Below are positions 14,881-24,840 of a DNA stretch of 64,000 bases, one piece after another. Under the pieces are notes generated by a model. That model saw nothing but the letters and a program-made list of their open reading frames with translations, did no database searches and had not been told where the DNA came from. Within the stretch, counting starts at the first letter, position 1; every line of letters starts with the position of its first letter. Position numbers and translations under genes: made by a program. Source of the DNA: JAYRSJ01 sp041920215 (GTDB lineage: Bacteria > Pseudomonadota > Gammaproteobacteria > Burkholderiales > Burkholderiaceae_C); NCBI GenBank assembly GCA_041920215.1, contig JAYRSJ010000013.1, forward strand, positions 1 through 64,000, given 5' to 3'.

Positions 14881-14895
14881 GGGCGCCACCGCCCC

Positions 14896-16383
14896 TTACT
14901 TCAGGATGTCCGCCAGGCAGAGGTACTTGAGCTCCACATAATCGTCGATGCCATGGTGCGAGCCCTCACGGCCCAGACCGCTCTGCTTGACGCCGCCGAA
15001 GGGCACTTCGGCCACCGCGATCAGGCCGGTGTTGACACCCACCATGCCGTACTCCAGCGCCTCGCCGACGCGGAAGATGCGGCCGATGTCGCGGCTGTAG
15101 AAATAGCTGGCCAGGCCGAACTCGGTGGCATTGGCCAGCTGTATCGCCTCGGCCTCGGTCTTGAAGCGGAACACCGGGGCCACCGGCCCGAAGGTCTCCT
15201 CGCGCGCGCAGAGCATCTGCGCATTCGCATCGGCCAGCAGCGTGGGTGCGTAGAAGCGCGGGCCGAGGTCCTCGCGGCGCTTGCCGCCGGTGACCAGGCG
15301 GGCGCCCAGCGCCAGCGCATCGGCCACATGGGCCTCGACCTTGGCCAGGGCCTGATCGTCGATCAGCGGCCCCTGGGTCACGCCGGCCTCGAAGCCGTTG
15401 CCCACCTTCATCGCCTCGACCTTGGCGGCCAGCTTCTCGACAAAGGCCTCGTAGACACCGTCCTGCACATAGAGGCGGTTGGCACAGACGCAGGTCTGGC
15501 CGGCATTGCGGTATTTGCTGGCCAGCGCGCCCTCGACCGCGCTGTCGATATCGGCATCGTCGAAGACGATGAAGGGCGCATTGCCGCCCAGTTCCAGCGA
15601 CAGCTTCTTGATCGTCGGCGCGCATTGCTGCATCAGGATGCGGCCGACCTCGGTGGAGCCGGTGAAGGACAGATGGCGCACCGCATCGCTGGCGCACAGC
15701 ACCTTGCCCACCGCCACGCTCTGCTCGGCGTCGGCGCTGATCACATTGAGCACGCCGGCCGGCATGCCGGCGCGCTGGGCCAGCTCGGCCACCGCCAGCG
15801 CGCACAGCGGCGTCGCCTCGGCCGGCTTGATCACCACGGTGCAACCGGCCGCCAGGGCCGGCGCCACCTTGCGGGTGATCATCGCGATGGGGAAGTTCCA
15901 GGGCGTGATCGCGGCGCAGACGCCGATCGCCTGCTTCAGCACCAGATAGCGCTTGTTGGCGTCGGTGGTGGGGATGGTCTCGCCATAGATGCGCTTGCCT
16001 TCCTCGGCGAACCAGTCGATGAAGCTGGCGCCATAGGCCACCTCGCCGCGGGCCTCGGCCTGGGGCTTGCCCTGCTCGGCGGTCATGATGCGGGCCAGAT
16101 CATCGGCATGCTTGAGCAGCAGCTGCTGCCAGCGCATCAGGATGGCGGCGCGCTCCTTGGCGGTCTTGCTGCGCCAGGCCGGCAGGGCATTGCTGGCGGC
16201 GGCGATGGCCGCCTCGCAGTCCGCCTCGGCCAGATTGGCCACATCGGCCAGATGCGCGCCGGTGGCCGGGTCGGTGACGGCGAACTGGCTCTTGCCGCTG
16301 ATCCACTCGCCATTGATCAGGGCCTGGGTCTTGAGCAGGCTGGCGTCTTCCAGGGCGGCCAGAGGGCTGGTCTTGCTATCCAT
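14896..16383 (-). CDS. gabD: succinate-semialdehyde dehydrogenase (NAD(P)+)
   Basis: This 495-residue aldehyde dehydrogenase oxidises succinate semialdehyde to succinate, the last step of 4-aminobutyrate breakdown. Visible are ITPWNFPIAMITRKVAPALAAG (cofactor fold), SFTGSTEVGR, the catalytic Glu in LELGGNAPFIVFDDAD and the catalytic Cys in NAGQTCVCANR. The C-terminal GlyVal motifs MVGVNTGL and PFGGVKQSGLGREG are also present. These match GabD-type rather than generic aldehyde dehydrogenases. The ATG at 16383 has GGAG 6 bases before it; the ATG at 16395 lacks a site. No gabT or GABA permease is adjacent. Instead, the gene heads an apparent operon with the hybrid kinase and the diguanylate cyclase. 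Confidence 0.93.
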   Translation of the reverse strand: MDSKTSPLAALEDASLLKTQALINGEWISGKSQFAVTDPATGAHLADVANLAEADCEAAIAAASNALPAWRSKTAKERAAILMRWQQLLLKHADDLARIMTAEQGKPQAEARGEVAYGASFIDWFAEEGKRIYGETIPTTDANKRYLVLKQAIGVCAAITPWNFPIAMITRKVAPALAAGCTVVIKPAEATPLCALAVAELAQRAGMPAGVLNVISADAEQSVAVGKVLCASDAVRHLSFTGSTEVGRILMQQCAPTIKKLSLELGGNAPFIVFDDADIDSAVEGALASKYRNAGQTCVCANRLYVQDGVYEAFVEKLAAKVEAMKVGNGFEAGVTQGPLIDDQALAKVEAHVADALALGARLVTGGKRREDLGPRFYAPTLLADANAQMLCAREETFGPVAPVFRFKTEAEAIQLANATEFGLASYFYSRDIGRIFRVGEALEYGMVGVNTGLIAVAEVPFGGVKQSGLGREGSHHGIDDYVELKYLCLADILK

Positions 16384-16467
16384 CAAGGTCTCCATCGCGG
16401 CATTGCTTGTCTCTCGATGCGCCACTCTACCCGCAGTGGCGCGGCCGGTGGCTGGCGGGGCCGCACC

Positions 16468-16473
16468 TATAAT
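16468..16473 (+). promoter_or_regulatory. consensus -10 element (TATAAT) for alaS
   Basis: A perfect TATAAT lies 71 bp before the alaS start in the divergent gap between gabD and alaS. The -35 region 17 bp upstream (CCGGTG) is poor, so assignment rests on the -10 alone. Confidence 0.5.
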
Positions 16474-16543
16474 CAAAAGCCTCCCAAAATCAAGCATTTA
16501 CCCTAGGTCCCGCGGGGCCCCAGGTGAACAGGAAAGCCCCGGA

Positions 16544-19219
<2,676 letters not shown>

Positions 19220-19242
19220 AGCACCGACAATGCCGGACCGGA

Positions 19243-19267
19243 GGGGCCCTCAGGGCCCCTTTTCTTT
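19243..19267 (+). terminator. intrinsic terminator of alaS
   Basis: GGGGCCC, loop TCA, GGGCCCC, then TTTTCTTTT: a 7-bp all-GC stem with a clear U-tract. Confidence 0.9.
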
Positions 19268-19341
19268 TCCGCGCCCGCCCCTCCTATTGCGAATTCTTCT
19301 TCCTTCCTTTCTTTCTTCTTTCATCCAGCCTGAGGCCAGCC

Positions 19342-20055
19342 ATGAGCAATACCGATATCGACCACGACAATGCCGAGCGCCTGGCCGCCCTGCTCAATCT
19401 GCTGGCCGCGGCCGCCGACGCGGACGAAGCGCCGCTGACCATAGACACCCTGGATGGCTATCTGACCGCCCTGGTCTGCGGCCCGGTGACGGTATCGCCG
19501 ATCGAGGCCATGGACGCCTTGTTCGGCGAGGGCTGGGCCGAGGTGCTGGACGAGCAGGAGCAGACCGAGAGCTTCATGGAAGCGCTGATGACGCGCTGGA
19601 ACGAGATCGCCGATGCGCTCGATCCCGAGACCCTGGCCAATGAGCCCGAGCTGATGTTGCTGACGCCGCTGATCACCGAGTTCGACGAAGCCACCAAGGC
19701 CGAGCTGCTGGCCCAGGGCGTGCTCAATGCCGCACAGCTGGAGCAGCTGCCGCCCAGCGGCGTGCTGTGGGTAGAGGGCTTTATGCAGGCCGTCGAGGAC
19801 ATGGGCGAGGACTGGTACTGCTTCGACGAGGACAGCGAGGCCGGCCAGATGCTGGACGCGATGCTGATGTCAGTGGCCGCCGTCGCGCTGCCCCCGGGCG
19901 AGCAGCGCGAGCAGTACATCGCCGAAGCCTATGAGGAAGGCGAGACGGTGGACCAGGAGGTGCTGCTGGACGACGCGCTGTTCTCGGTGCAGGACCTGCG
20001 TCTGTTCTGGCTGCAGCAGCAGGCGCCGGAAGCGGCCAACGACGCCAGCGCCTGA
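19342..20055 (+). CDS. YecA/UPF0149 family protein
   Basis: This 237-residue, strongly acidic cytosolic protein resembles the UPF0149/YecA family. Recognisable are TIDTLDGYLTALVCGPVTVSP near the N-terminus and WVEGFMQAVE in the middle, both family-typical. The C-terminal SEC-C zinc-binding tail found in many YecA proteins is absent. No biochemical role is established. The 5' region carries a 29-nt pure pyrimidine tract (19294-19322), and the ATG at 19342 has only a weak ribosome-binding site (TGAGG). The gene converges on the SET-domain gene with a 28-bp gap. Confidence 0.8.
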   Translation: MSNTDIDHDNAERLAALLNLLAAAADADEAPLTIDTLDGYLTALVCGPVTVSPIEAMDALFGEGWAEVLDEQEQTESFMEALMTRWNEIADALDPETLANEPELMLLTPLITEFDEATKAELLAQGVLNAAQLEQLPPSGVLWVEGFMQAVEDMGEDWYCFDEDSEAGQMLDAMLMSVAAVALPPGEQREQYIAEAYEEGETVDQEVLLDDALFSVQDLRLFWLQQQAPEAANDASA

Positions 20056-20083
20056 GCGAAGGCGCGGCGACCGCCCGCCGCGC

Positions 20084-20563
20084 TCAGAGCCTGCCTTTGC
20101 AGTTCGGCGCGCCGCAACGGCAGCTGAGCCGGCCCTCATGGTGGCTGTCGCCGTAGTCGCAGGTGATCTCCTCGCCGGGCGCGATATCGCGCAGCGCGTA
20201 GAACTCCACCCGTCCCTGGCGTATGCGCAACACCGCATTGGGGCCGCAGCTGTGGTTGATATTGCGCATGGGCTCGGTCGAATCGGTGGCGTCAACCGCG
20301 CGCGTCTCCGATACCTCGACGATATGCACCCGCGCCCGCCCCTTGGCGCGGCGCCGCGCTTCGCGCACCGAGATCGACTCCCCGCGCATTTCGCCGATCT
20401 TGCGCCGCGCCGGAATCGCTTCCTCGGCGAACACGCCCTGTCCGTCGATCGGACTGGGGCCGGTGCGCAGCGCATAGCGCGTGGCGGGCAGCGGCTGGCC
20501 GCGCGGACGAACCGCTACTTCGACAACAGGCGTGGGCGCAGCGATGGGAGACAGGCGTGGCAT
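20084..20563 (-). CDS. SET-domain protein (putative protein-lysine methyltransferase)
   Basis: This 159-residue protein is essentially one SET domain. Its N-terminal strand ends in SPIDGQGVFAEEAIPA. The S-adenosylmethionine/knot motif is NINHSCGPNA, the catalytic-Tyr region is EITCDYG, and a post-SET cysteine cluster CRCGAPNCKGRL lies at the very C-terminus, as in eukaryotic SET enzymes. The methyl-transfer machinery looks complete; the substrate is unknown. The ATG at 20563 is the only good start. It converges with the YecA-like gene, and a candidate leader RNA begins about 70 bp upstream on the other strand. Confidence 0.88.
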   Translation of the reverse strand: MPRLSPIAAPTPVVEVAVRPRGQPLPATRYALRTGPSPIDGQGVFAEEAIPARRKIGEMRGESISVREARRRAKGRARVHIVEVSETRAVDATDSTEPMRNINHSCGPNAVLRIRQGRVEFYALRDIAPGEEITCDYGDSHHEGRLSCRCGAPNCKGRL

Positions 20564-20597
20564 GGCGCTATTGTCGCTGCGGCACGACGCCGGCCCG

Positions 20598-20627
20598 ATT
20601 GACGCCGCCGCGATCGGCCCCGCATAC
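20598..20627 (+). promoter_or_regulatory. sigma70-type promoter ahead of the acetyltransferase leader
   Basis: TTGACG (20598-20603), an 18-bp spacer, then CATACT (20622-20627). Transcription would start near 20634, about 195 bp before the acetyltransferase gene. Confidence 0.6.
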
Positions 20628-20633
20628 TGATTC

Positions 20634-20802
20634 CATGTCGTCCGTCAGCCATCAAAACCTAACCCTAGCTATCTGCTCCCAGCAGATGCATCGCTTTGTC
20701 AGCTTCGACGATCAGCACAGGGGCCGGTACAGCGGCAGGCCCAGGCACTAGAACCCCACCGAAATCCCCCGAGCCCGCTGAGACCCAGCGGGCTATTTTT
20801 TT
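20634..20802 (+). ncRNA. candidate terminated leader RNA or small RNA upstream of the YhhY-like gene
   Basis: A transcript from the promoter at 20598-20627 would run about 170 nt to a strong intrinsic terminator at 20772-20802 that lies before, not after, the acetyltransferase gene. Within it is the hairpin ATCTGCT-CCC-AGCAGAT (near 20671). A short ORF starting at the ATG at about 20636 (38 codons) ends at 20751 but has no ribosome-binding site and no regulatory codon run. It could be a small RNA or an attenuator leader; the sequence alone does not decide. Confidence 0.4.
20772..20802 (+). terminator. intrinsic terminator upstream of the YhhY-like gene
   Basis: AGCCCGCTG, loop AGACC, CAGCGGGCT, then A and seven T residues. 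It is a 9-bp perfect stem located 28 bp before the start codon of the next gene. Confidence 0.85.
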
Positions 20803-20829
20803 GCCGCGCCATCCCACCAGGAGGAAACC

Positions 20830-21351
20830 ATGGACATCACGATACGACGCAGCCAGACGACAGATGCCGCCGCCATGGCCCTGCTGATGAGTCATCCCGA
20901 GGTGCTGCCCGGCCTGATGCAACTGCCCTACGGTTCGGCCGAGCAATGGGAGCAGCGGTTGAAGAACAATCTGTCGTCCGGCGGCAGCGACCTGCCCCTG
21001 GTGGCCATGGCCGGCGGCGAGCTCGTCGGCAGCGCCAGTCTGCATGCGGCCGGCCCGGCGCTGCGACGCCGCCATGTGATGAGTCTGGGCTTGGCGGTCG
21101 CCCCGCAGGCCCAGGGGCGTGGTGTGGGCAAGGCCTTGATGGCAGCCCTGATCGACTATGCCGACAACTGGGCTCAGGTCCTGCGCATCGAGCTGGGCGT
21201 CTATGTCGACAACGAGCGGGCGCTGAAGCTCTACCAGCGCTTCGGCTTCGAGATCGAGGGCCGCCAGCGCGCCTATGCGCTGCGCGCCGGCCGCTATGTG
21301 GACAGTTACATGATGGCACGGCTGCATCCGCAGCCGCCGAGCTGGGACTGA
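20830..21351 (+). CDS. GNAT-family N-acetyltransferase, YhhY-like
   Basis: This 173-residue acetyl-CoA-dependent N-acetyltransferase resembles E. coli YhhY/AaaT along its length: ITIRRSQTTDAAAMALLMS, HPEVLPGLMQLPYGS, the acetyl-CoA loop VAPQAQGRGVGKALM, VYVDNERALKLYQRFGFEIEG and the C-terminal YALRAGRYVDSYMMARL. YhhY acetylates some free amino acids; the substrate here is unproven. The ATG at 20830 follows a strong AGGAGG. A terminator sits directly before the gene, so expression may depend on read-through or on a promoter I do not see. Confidence 0.9.
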   Translation: MDITIRRSQTTDAAAMALLMSHPEVLPGLMQLPYGSAEQWEQRLKNNLSSGGSDLPLVAMAGGELVGSASLHAAGPALRRRHVMSLGLAVAPQAQGRGVGKALMAALIDYADNWAQVLRIELGVYVDNERALKLYQRFGFEIEGRQRAYALRAGRYVDSYMMARLHPQPPSWD

Positions 21352-21361
21352 GGGCGGCGCA

Positions 21362-21631
21362 TCACAGCGCGCGCGGCAGCCCGCCGCGCCGGCTCTGCTC
21401 GGCCAGCTGCATCTGCGGCTCGGTGCGCTGGCCCTCGACCACCACGGTGGGCAGACGCTCCAGCCTGGCCTGGGCCTGCAGGCGGTCGGGGCTGGCGCGC
21501 TGGCCGGTCAGCACCAGGCGCGCCAGCTTCACCACCTCGCTGGCCTGCACCGGCTGGCTGGCAGCCAGCAGGGCGAACAGCGGCAGGGCCACAAGAACGG
21601 CGCGCTTTCGCTTGGCGATGAATCCTGGCAT
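21362..21631 (-). CDS. small secreted protein of unknown function
   Basis: This 89-residue protein has a clear signal peptide: basic start MPGFIAKRKR, hydrophobic VLVALPLFALLAA, cleavage expected after PVQA. The mature part is short and Arg/Gln-rich (LARLVLTGQRA, LPTVVVEGQR). I recognise no domain. GGGAG lies 6-7 bases before the ATG at 21631. It lies 120 bp downstream of cydB on the same strand and may belong to that transcript, but it is not a CydX-type single-helix subunit. It converges with the acetyltransferase gene, with stops only 10 bp apart. Confidence 0.65.
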   Translation of the reverse strand: MPGFIAKRKRAVLVALPLFALLAASQPVQASEVVKLARLVLTGQRASPDRLQAQARLERLPTVVVEGQRTEPQMQLAEQSRRGGLPRAL

Positions 21632-21750
21632 CAGAGGCTCCCTTTTCGCTATGGGCGCCAGTATGCGAAGCCCTGCGGAAGCGGGCCAGACGCAGGCGAC
21701 GAACTGCCGTCTGGCCGGCCTCACTTGCCGCCAGCGCGGCATGAATGGTC

Positions 21751-22797
21751 TCAGCCGTATGACAGTTCGCCGCTGCTCTTGCCCCAGAACACCCGGTAGG
21801 CAAAGACGGTGTAGGCCAGGATCACCGGCACGGTCAGCAGCGCCCCCACCAGGATGAACTGCAGCGATTTGGGGGCGGCAGCCGCCTGCCAGACCGTCAT
21901 CCGCTCGATCAGCACATAGGGATAGAGGCTGTAGGCCAGGCCGAAAAAGCCCATCAGCATCACCAGCACGGTCAGCGCGAAAGGCAGCCAGCACAGCTTG
22001 CCCAGCACCCGACTCGAGTTGAGATTGGCGCGCAGCGCCAGCAGGGCCAGACCGGTGACCAGCGGGATCGGCAGCAGCGCGATCAGCTGCGGCAGCTGGA
22101 ACCAACGCTCGCGTACCGCCTGGCTGACCCAGGGGGTGGCCAGCGATACCAGCACCAGGCCTAGCACCACCGCAGGCCAGGCCCGTTTGGCCCAGCGCTG
22201 GGCCAGGCCCTGCAGCCCGCCCTCGGCCTTCATCAGAAGCCAGCCCGCCCCCAGCAGCAGATAGGCCGCGCAGAGGGCCAGCGCGATCAGCGCCGCAAAC
22301 AGCTGATAGCCCCAGCCGGCGGCAAAGCCTGTGATGTAGCGGCCCAGCATCCAACCCTGGGCCAGGGACGCCAGCAGCGAGCCGGCGCTGAAGGCGAGGT
22401 TCCACAGCGGCTTCCACTGTGCCTGCACCTTGACCCGAAAGTCGAAGGCCACGCCGCGCAGCATCAGTCCCAGCAACATCAGCGTCACCGGCAGGTACAG
22501 CGCGTTGAGGATCAGGCCCTGGGCCTTGGGGAAGGCCACCAGCAGCAGACCGACGCCCAGCACCAACCAGGTCTCATTGGCATCCCAGAAGGGGCCTATG
22601 CTGGCCACCATGCGGTCCTTGTGGATCTCGGGTGCCAAGCCCATCAGCATGCCCACGCCAAGGTCGTAGCCGTCCAGCACCACATAGAGCAACAGGGCCA
22701 GGCCCATCAGGCCCATGAAGAGCAGGGGCAGCCATTCATGGCCCTGCCAAGCCGGGCTCAGCACGGCGCTCAGTGCGGGGTCTATTGTCGTCGTCAT
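21751..22797 (-). CDS. cydB: cytochrome bd-type quinol oxidase subunit II
   Basis: This 348-residue inner-membrane subunit of a bd-type terminal oxidase passes quinol electrons to oxygen without pumping protons. The family opening is present (LLFMGLMGLALLLYVVLDGYDLGVGML, then GPFWDANETWLVLGVGLLLVAFP), including the conserved DGxDLG and DANE motifs. Multiple hydrophobic helices follow, ending with AYTVFAYRVFWGKS. The ATG at 22797 overlaps the cydA stop by 4 bp (ATGA). Given the short CydA partner, this is likely the CioB form. Confidence 0.95.
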   Translation of the reverse strand: MTTTIDPALSAVLSPAWQGHEWLPLLFMGLMGLALLLYVVLDGYDLGVGMLMGLAPEIHKDRMVASIGPFWDANETWLVLGVGLLLVAFPKAQGLILNALYLPVTLMLLGLMLRGVAFDFRVKVQAQWKPLWNLAFSAGSLLASLAQGWMLGRYITGFAAGWGYQLFAALIALALCAAYLLLGAGWLLMKAEGGLQGLAQRWAKRAWPAVVLGLVLVSLATPWVSQAVRERWFQLPQLIALLPIPLVTGLALLALRANLNSSRVLGKLCWLPFALTVLVMLMGFFGLAYSLYPYVLIERMTVWQAAAAPKSLQFILVGALLTVPVILAYTVFAYRVFWGKSSGELSYG

Positions 22798-24134
22798 GCC
22801 GGCTGCTCCTCGGCTGCAGGCACAGTGGACGGCTTGCCGCCACGGCCTTCGGCCATCTGCTTGATCACCGCCACATAGGCGATCAGCAGGGCCAGGTACA
22901 GGCTCAGATACGCGGCCAAGCTCAGCGCGATGGTGGGTGCCGGCGTACCGGAAGCCACCTCGGCGGTACGCAGCAAGCCATGAACGATGAAGGGTTGGCG
23001 GCCGATCTCGGTGACATACCAGCCGGCCAGCGTCGCGATCCAGCCGGAAAAGCTCATCAGCGCCAGACCGCGCAGCCACAGGCGCGGCAGTTGCTCGGGC
23101 GGGCGCCGCCGCAACAGCCACAGACTGAACCAGCTGAAGCCCAGCATCAGCAGACCCATGCCCACCATCAGCCGGAAGCCGTAGAACAGCGGCGCCACCG
23201 GCGGATGCGCACCGATGAATTCGTTCAGGCCGCGTATCTCGCCATCGACCTCGTGAGTCAGGATCAGGCTGGCCAGCTTCGGGACGCCGAGCTCGAGCTG
23301 ATTGCTGCGACTGGCTTCGTCCGGCCGGGCAAAGAGCAGCAGCGGCGCGCCACGCTCGGTCTCCCACACCCCCTCGATCGCGGCGATCTTGGCGGGCTGG
23401 TGCTCCAAGGTGTTGAGCGCATGCAGATCGCCGGCCAGGATCTGCAGCGGTATCAGCAAGGCGCCCAGCCACAGCCCCAGGCGCAGCATGGGCGCGGTAT
23501 AGGGCCTGGCACAGCCCTTCAGAAGCTGCCAGGCACTGACCCCGGCGATCACGAAGGCCACCGTCAGACCCGAGGCGAGCAGCTTGTGCGCCAGCCGGTA
23601 GGGGAAGGAGGGGTTGAAGATCAGCGCCCACCAATCCAGCACATGGAACTCGCCCGCAATGATTTCGTAGCCCTGTGGCGTCTGCATCCAGGAGTTGAGG
23701 CTGAGGATCCAGAACGCCGACAAGGTGGTGCCGAAGGCAACGGTGGCGGTGGCCAGCAGGTGTATCCGCTCGGACACCCTGTCATGGCCGAACAGCATCA
23801 CGCCGAGAAAGCTGGCTTCGAGAAAGAAAGCCGTCAGCACCTCATAGCCCAGCAGGGGGCCGGCCACATTGCCGACCCGCTCCATGAAGCCTGGCCAGTT
23901 GGTGCCGAACTGGAAGCTCATCGTGATGCCGCTGACCACACCCAGCGCGAAGCTCAGCGCGAAGACCTTGGTCCAGAAACGATAGGCCTCCAGCCACACG
24001 CTGCTGCGGCTGCACACCCAGCGCCAGCGCAGGAACAGCAGCACCCAACCCAACGCGATGGTGATGGTGGGAAAGAGGATGTGGAAGGAGATATTGGCGG
24101 CGAACTGCAGCCGCGCCAGCAACAAGGCATCCAT
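22794..24134 (-). CDS. cydA: cytochrome bd-type quinol oxidase subunit I, short-Q-loop (CIO-like)
   Basis: This 446-residue haem-carrying subunit of the bd oxidase is much shorter than E. coli CydA (522 residues). Haem ligand His18 lies in FAANISFHILFP, and further haem/quinol blocks are visible: SFQFGTNWPGF, EVLTAFFLEASFLGVMLFG, NPSFPYRLAHKLLAS and GWYVTEIGRQPF. The quinol-binding Q-loop lacks the long C-terminal insertion, which is typical of the cyanide-insensitive CIO/CioA branch. The start at 24134 is 7 bp from the upstream regulator gene, so gbsR-like regulator, cydA and cydB form one operon. Confidence 0.95.
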   Translation of the reverse strand: MDALLLARLQFAANISFHILFPTITIALGWVLLFLRWRWVCSRSSVWLEAYRFWTKVFALSFALGVVSGITMSFQFGTNWPGFMERVGNVAGPLLGYEVLTAFFLEASFLGVMLFGHDRVSERIHLLATATVAFGTTLSAFWILSLNSWMQTPQGYEIIAGEFHVLDWWALIFNPSFPYRLAHKLLASGLTVAFVIAGVSAWQLLKGCARPYTAPMLRLGLWLGALLIPLQILAGDLHALNTLEHQPAKIAAIEGVWETERGAPLLLFARPDEASRSNQLELGVPKLASLILTHEVDGEIRGLNEFIGAHPPVAPLFYGFRLMVGMGLLMLGFSWFSLWLLRRRPPEQLPRLWLRGLALMSFSGWIATLAGWYVTEIGRQPFIVHGLLRTAEVASGTPAPTIALSLAAYLSLYLALLIAYVAVIKQMAEGRGGKPSTVPAAEEQPA

Positions 24135-24140
24135 CGCGCA

Positions 24141-24701
24141 TCACTCCTTGCCGCCGCCCACCAGGCGCACCTTGCCGGTGAACTCCAGCAGCTTCTGCAC
24201 CTTGGAGCCCATCTTCATCAACTGGGCCAGGGTCTGGCTGTCCATGCGCTGCACATCGCTAAACCAATTGGTCAGCAGCTCGATCAGGTCGTGCATGCTG
24301 CGCATGCGCTCCTGCGCGTAGCGGTCTTCCTCGCTGCTGGCACTGTCCAGCAGCGCATTGCGCAGCATGGACAGCGTGGGCTCCACCTCGCGACGGCGGC
24401 GCTCTTCGGCCAGCGTCCGGAAGATCTCCCAGGCATCTCCCGGCGCCTCGAAGTACTCGCGCCGGTCCCCGGGCAGATGCTTGAGTCGCACCAAACGCCA
24501 GGCCTGCAGTTCCTTAAGTCCCATCGACACGTTGGAGCGACTGAACTCCAGCGCCTCGGCCATTTCGTCGGCGTTGAGTGGCCGCGGCGACACGAAGATC
24601 AGCGCGTAGATCTGGCCGACGGTGCGGTTGATACCCCAGCGGCTGCCCATCTCGCCAAAATGCGCGACGAAGCTGCGCACCAGTGGACTCATCGTATGCA
24701 T
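24141..24701 (-). CDS. GbsR/MarR-family transcriptional regulator of the cyd operon
   Basis: This 186-residue winged-helix regulator resembles the GbsR branch of the MarR superfamily (HFGEMGSRWGINRTVGQIYALIFVS, then the recognition region ADEMAEALEFSRSNVSMGLKELQ and wing LKHLPGDRREYFEA). A helical C-terminal part probably dimerises. It is the first gene of the operon with cydAB, starting at 24701 after AAGGAGCC. The perfect palindrome 61 bp upstream is the obvious candidate for its own operator, which would make it an autoregulator that also controls the oxidase. The signal is unknown. Confidence 0.88.
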   Translation of the reverse strand: MHTMSPLVRSFVAHFGEMGSRWGINRTVGQIYALIFVSPRPLNADEMAEALEFSRSNVSMGLKELQAWRLVRLKHLPGDRREYFEAPGDAWEIFRTLAEERRRREVEPTLSMLRNALLDSASSEEDRYAQERMRSMHDLIELLTNWFSDVQRMDSQTLAQLMKMGSKVQKLLEFTGKVRLVGGGKE

Positions 24702-24745
24702 GCAGTAGGCTCCTTGCGTCAGCGCAAACGCCCCGAAAAAGACGT

Positions 24746-24759
24746 TTGATCTGGCTTAA
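24746..24759. promoter_or_regulatory. FNR/ANR-box-like sequence TTGATCTGGCTTAA
   Basis: This matches TTGAT-N4-ATCAA at 8 of 10 positions (left half perfect). It lies 45 bp before the regulator-cydAB operon, where oxygen control would make sense. The right half is degenerate, so this is only a candidate. Confidence 0.3.
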
Positions 24760-24761
24760 AA

Positions 24762-24801
24762 GTTTGCTGAATTTTCAGTAATTACTGAAAATTCAGCAAA
24801 C
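24762..24801. promoter_or_regulatory. perfect 40-bp palindrome upstream of the gbsR-like regulator/cydAB operon
   Basis: The two 20-bp halves (24762-24781, beginning GTTTGCTGAA, and 24782-24801, ending TTCAGCAAAC) are exact reverse complements with no spacer. Inside are two dyads of CTGAA-N2-TTCAG whose centres are 18 bp apart, separated by TAATTA. It is AT-rich in a GC-rich region and lies in the only gap that can hold the operon promoter. This arrangement suggests paired or cooperative operators for a dimeric regulator. Confidence 0.75.
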
Positions 24802-24840
24802 AGGATCCCAGCACCCCCTGGCTGCGCTCGGGTATTCAGC

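Noticed and set aside
21632..21750. A CydX-like small subunit gene after cydB
   Set aside because: No ORF with a start, ribosome-binding site and single hydrophobic helix is present in the 119 bp. The protein starting at 21631 has a cleavable signal and no CydX motif.
22773..24749. A 658-codon plus-strand ORF opposite cydAB and the regulator
   Set aside because: The same shadow composition; no start signal or recognisable domain.
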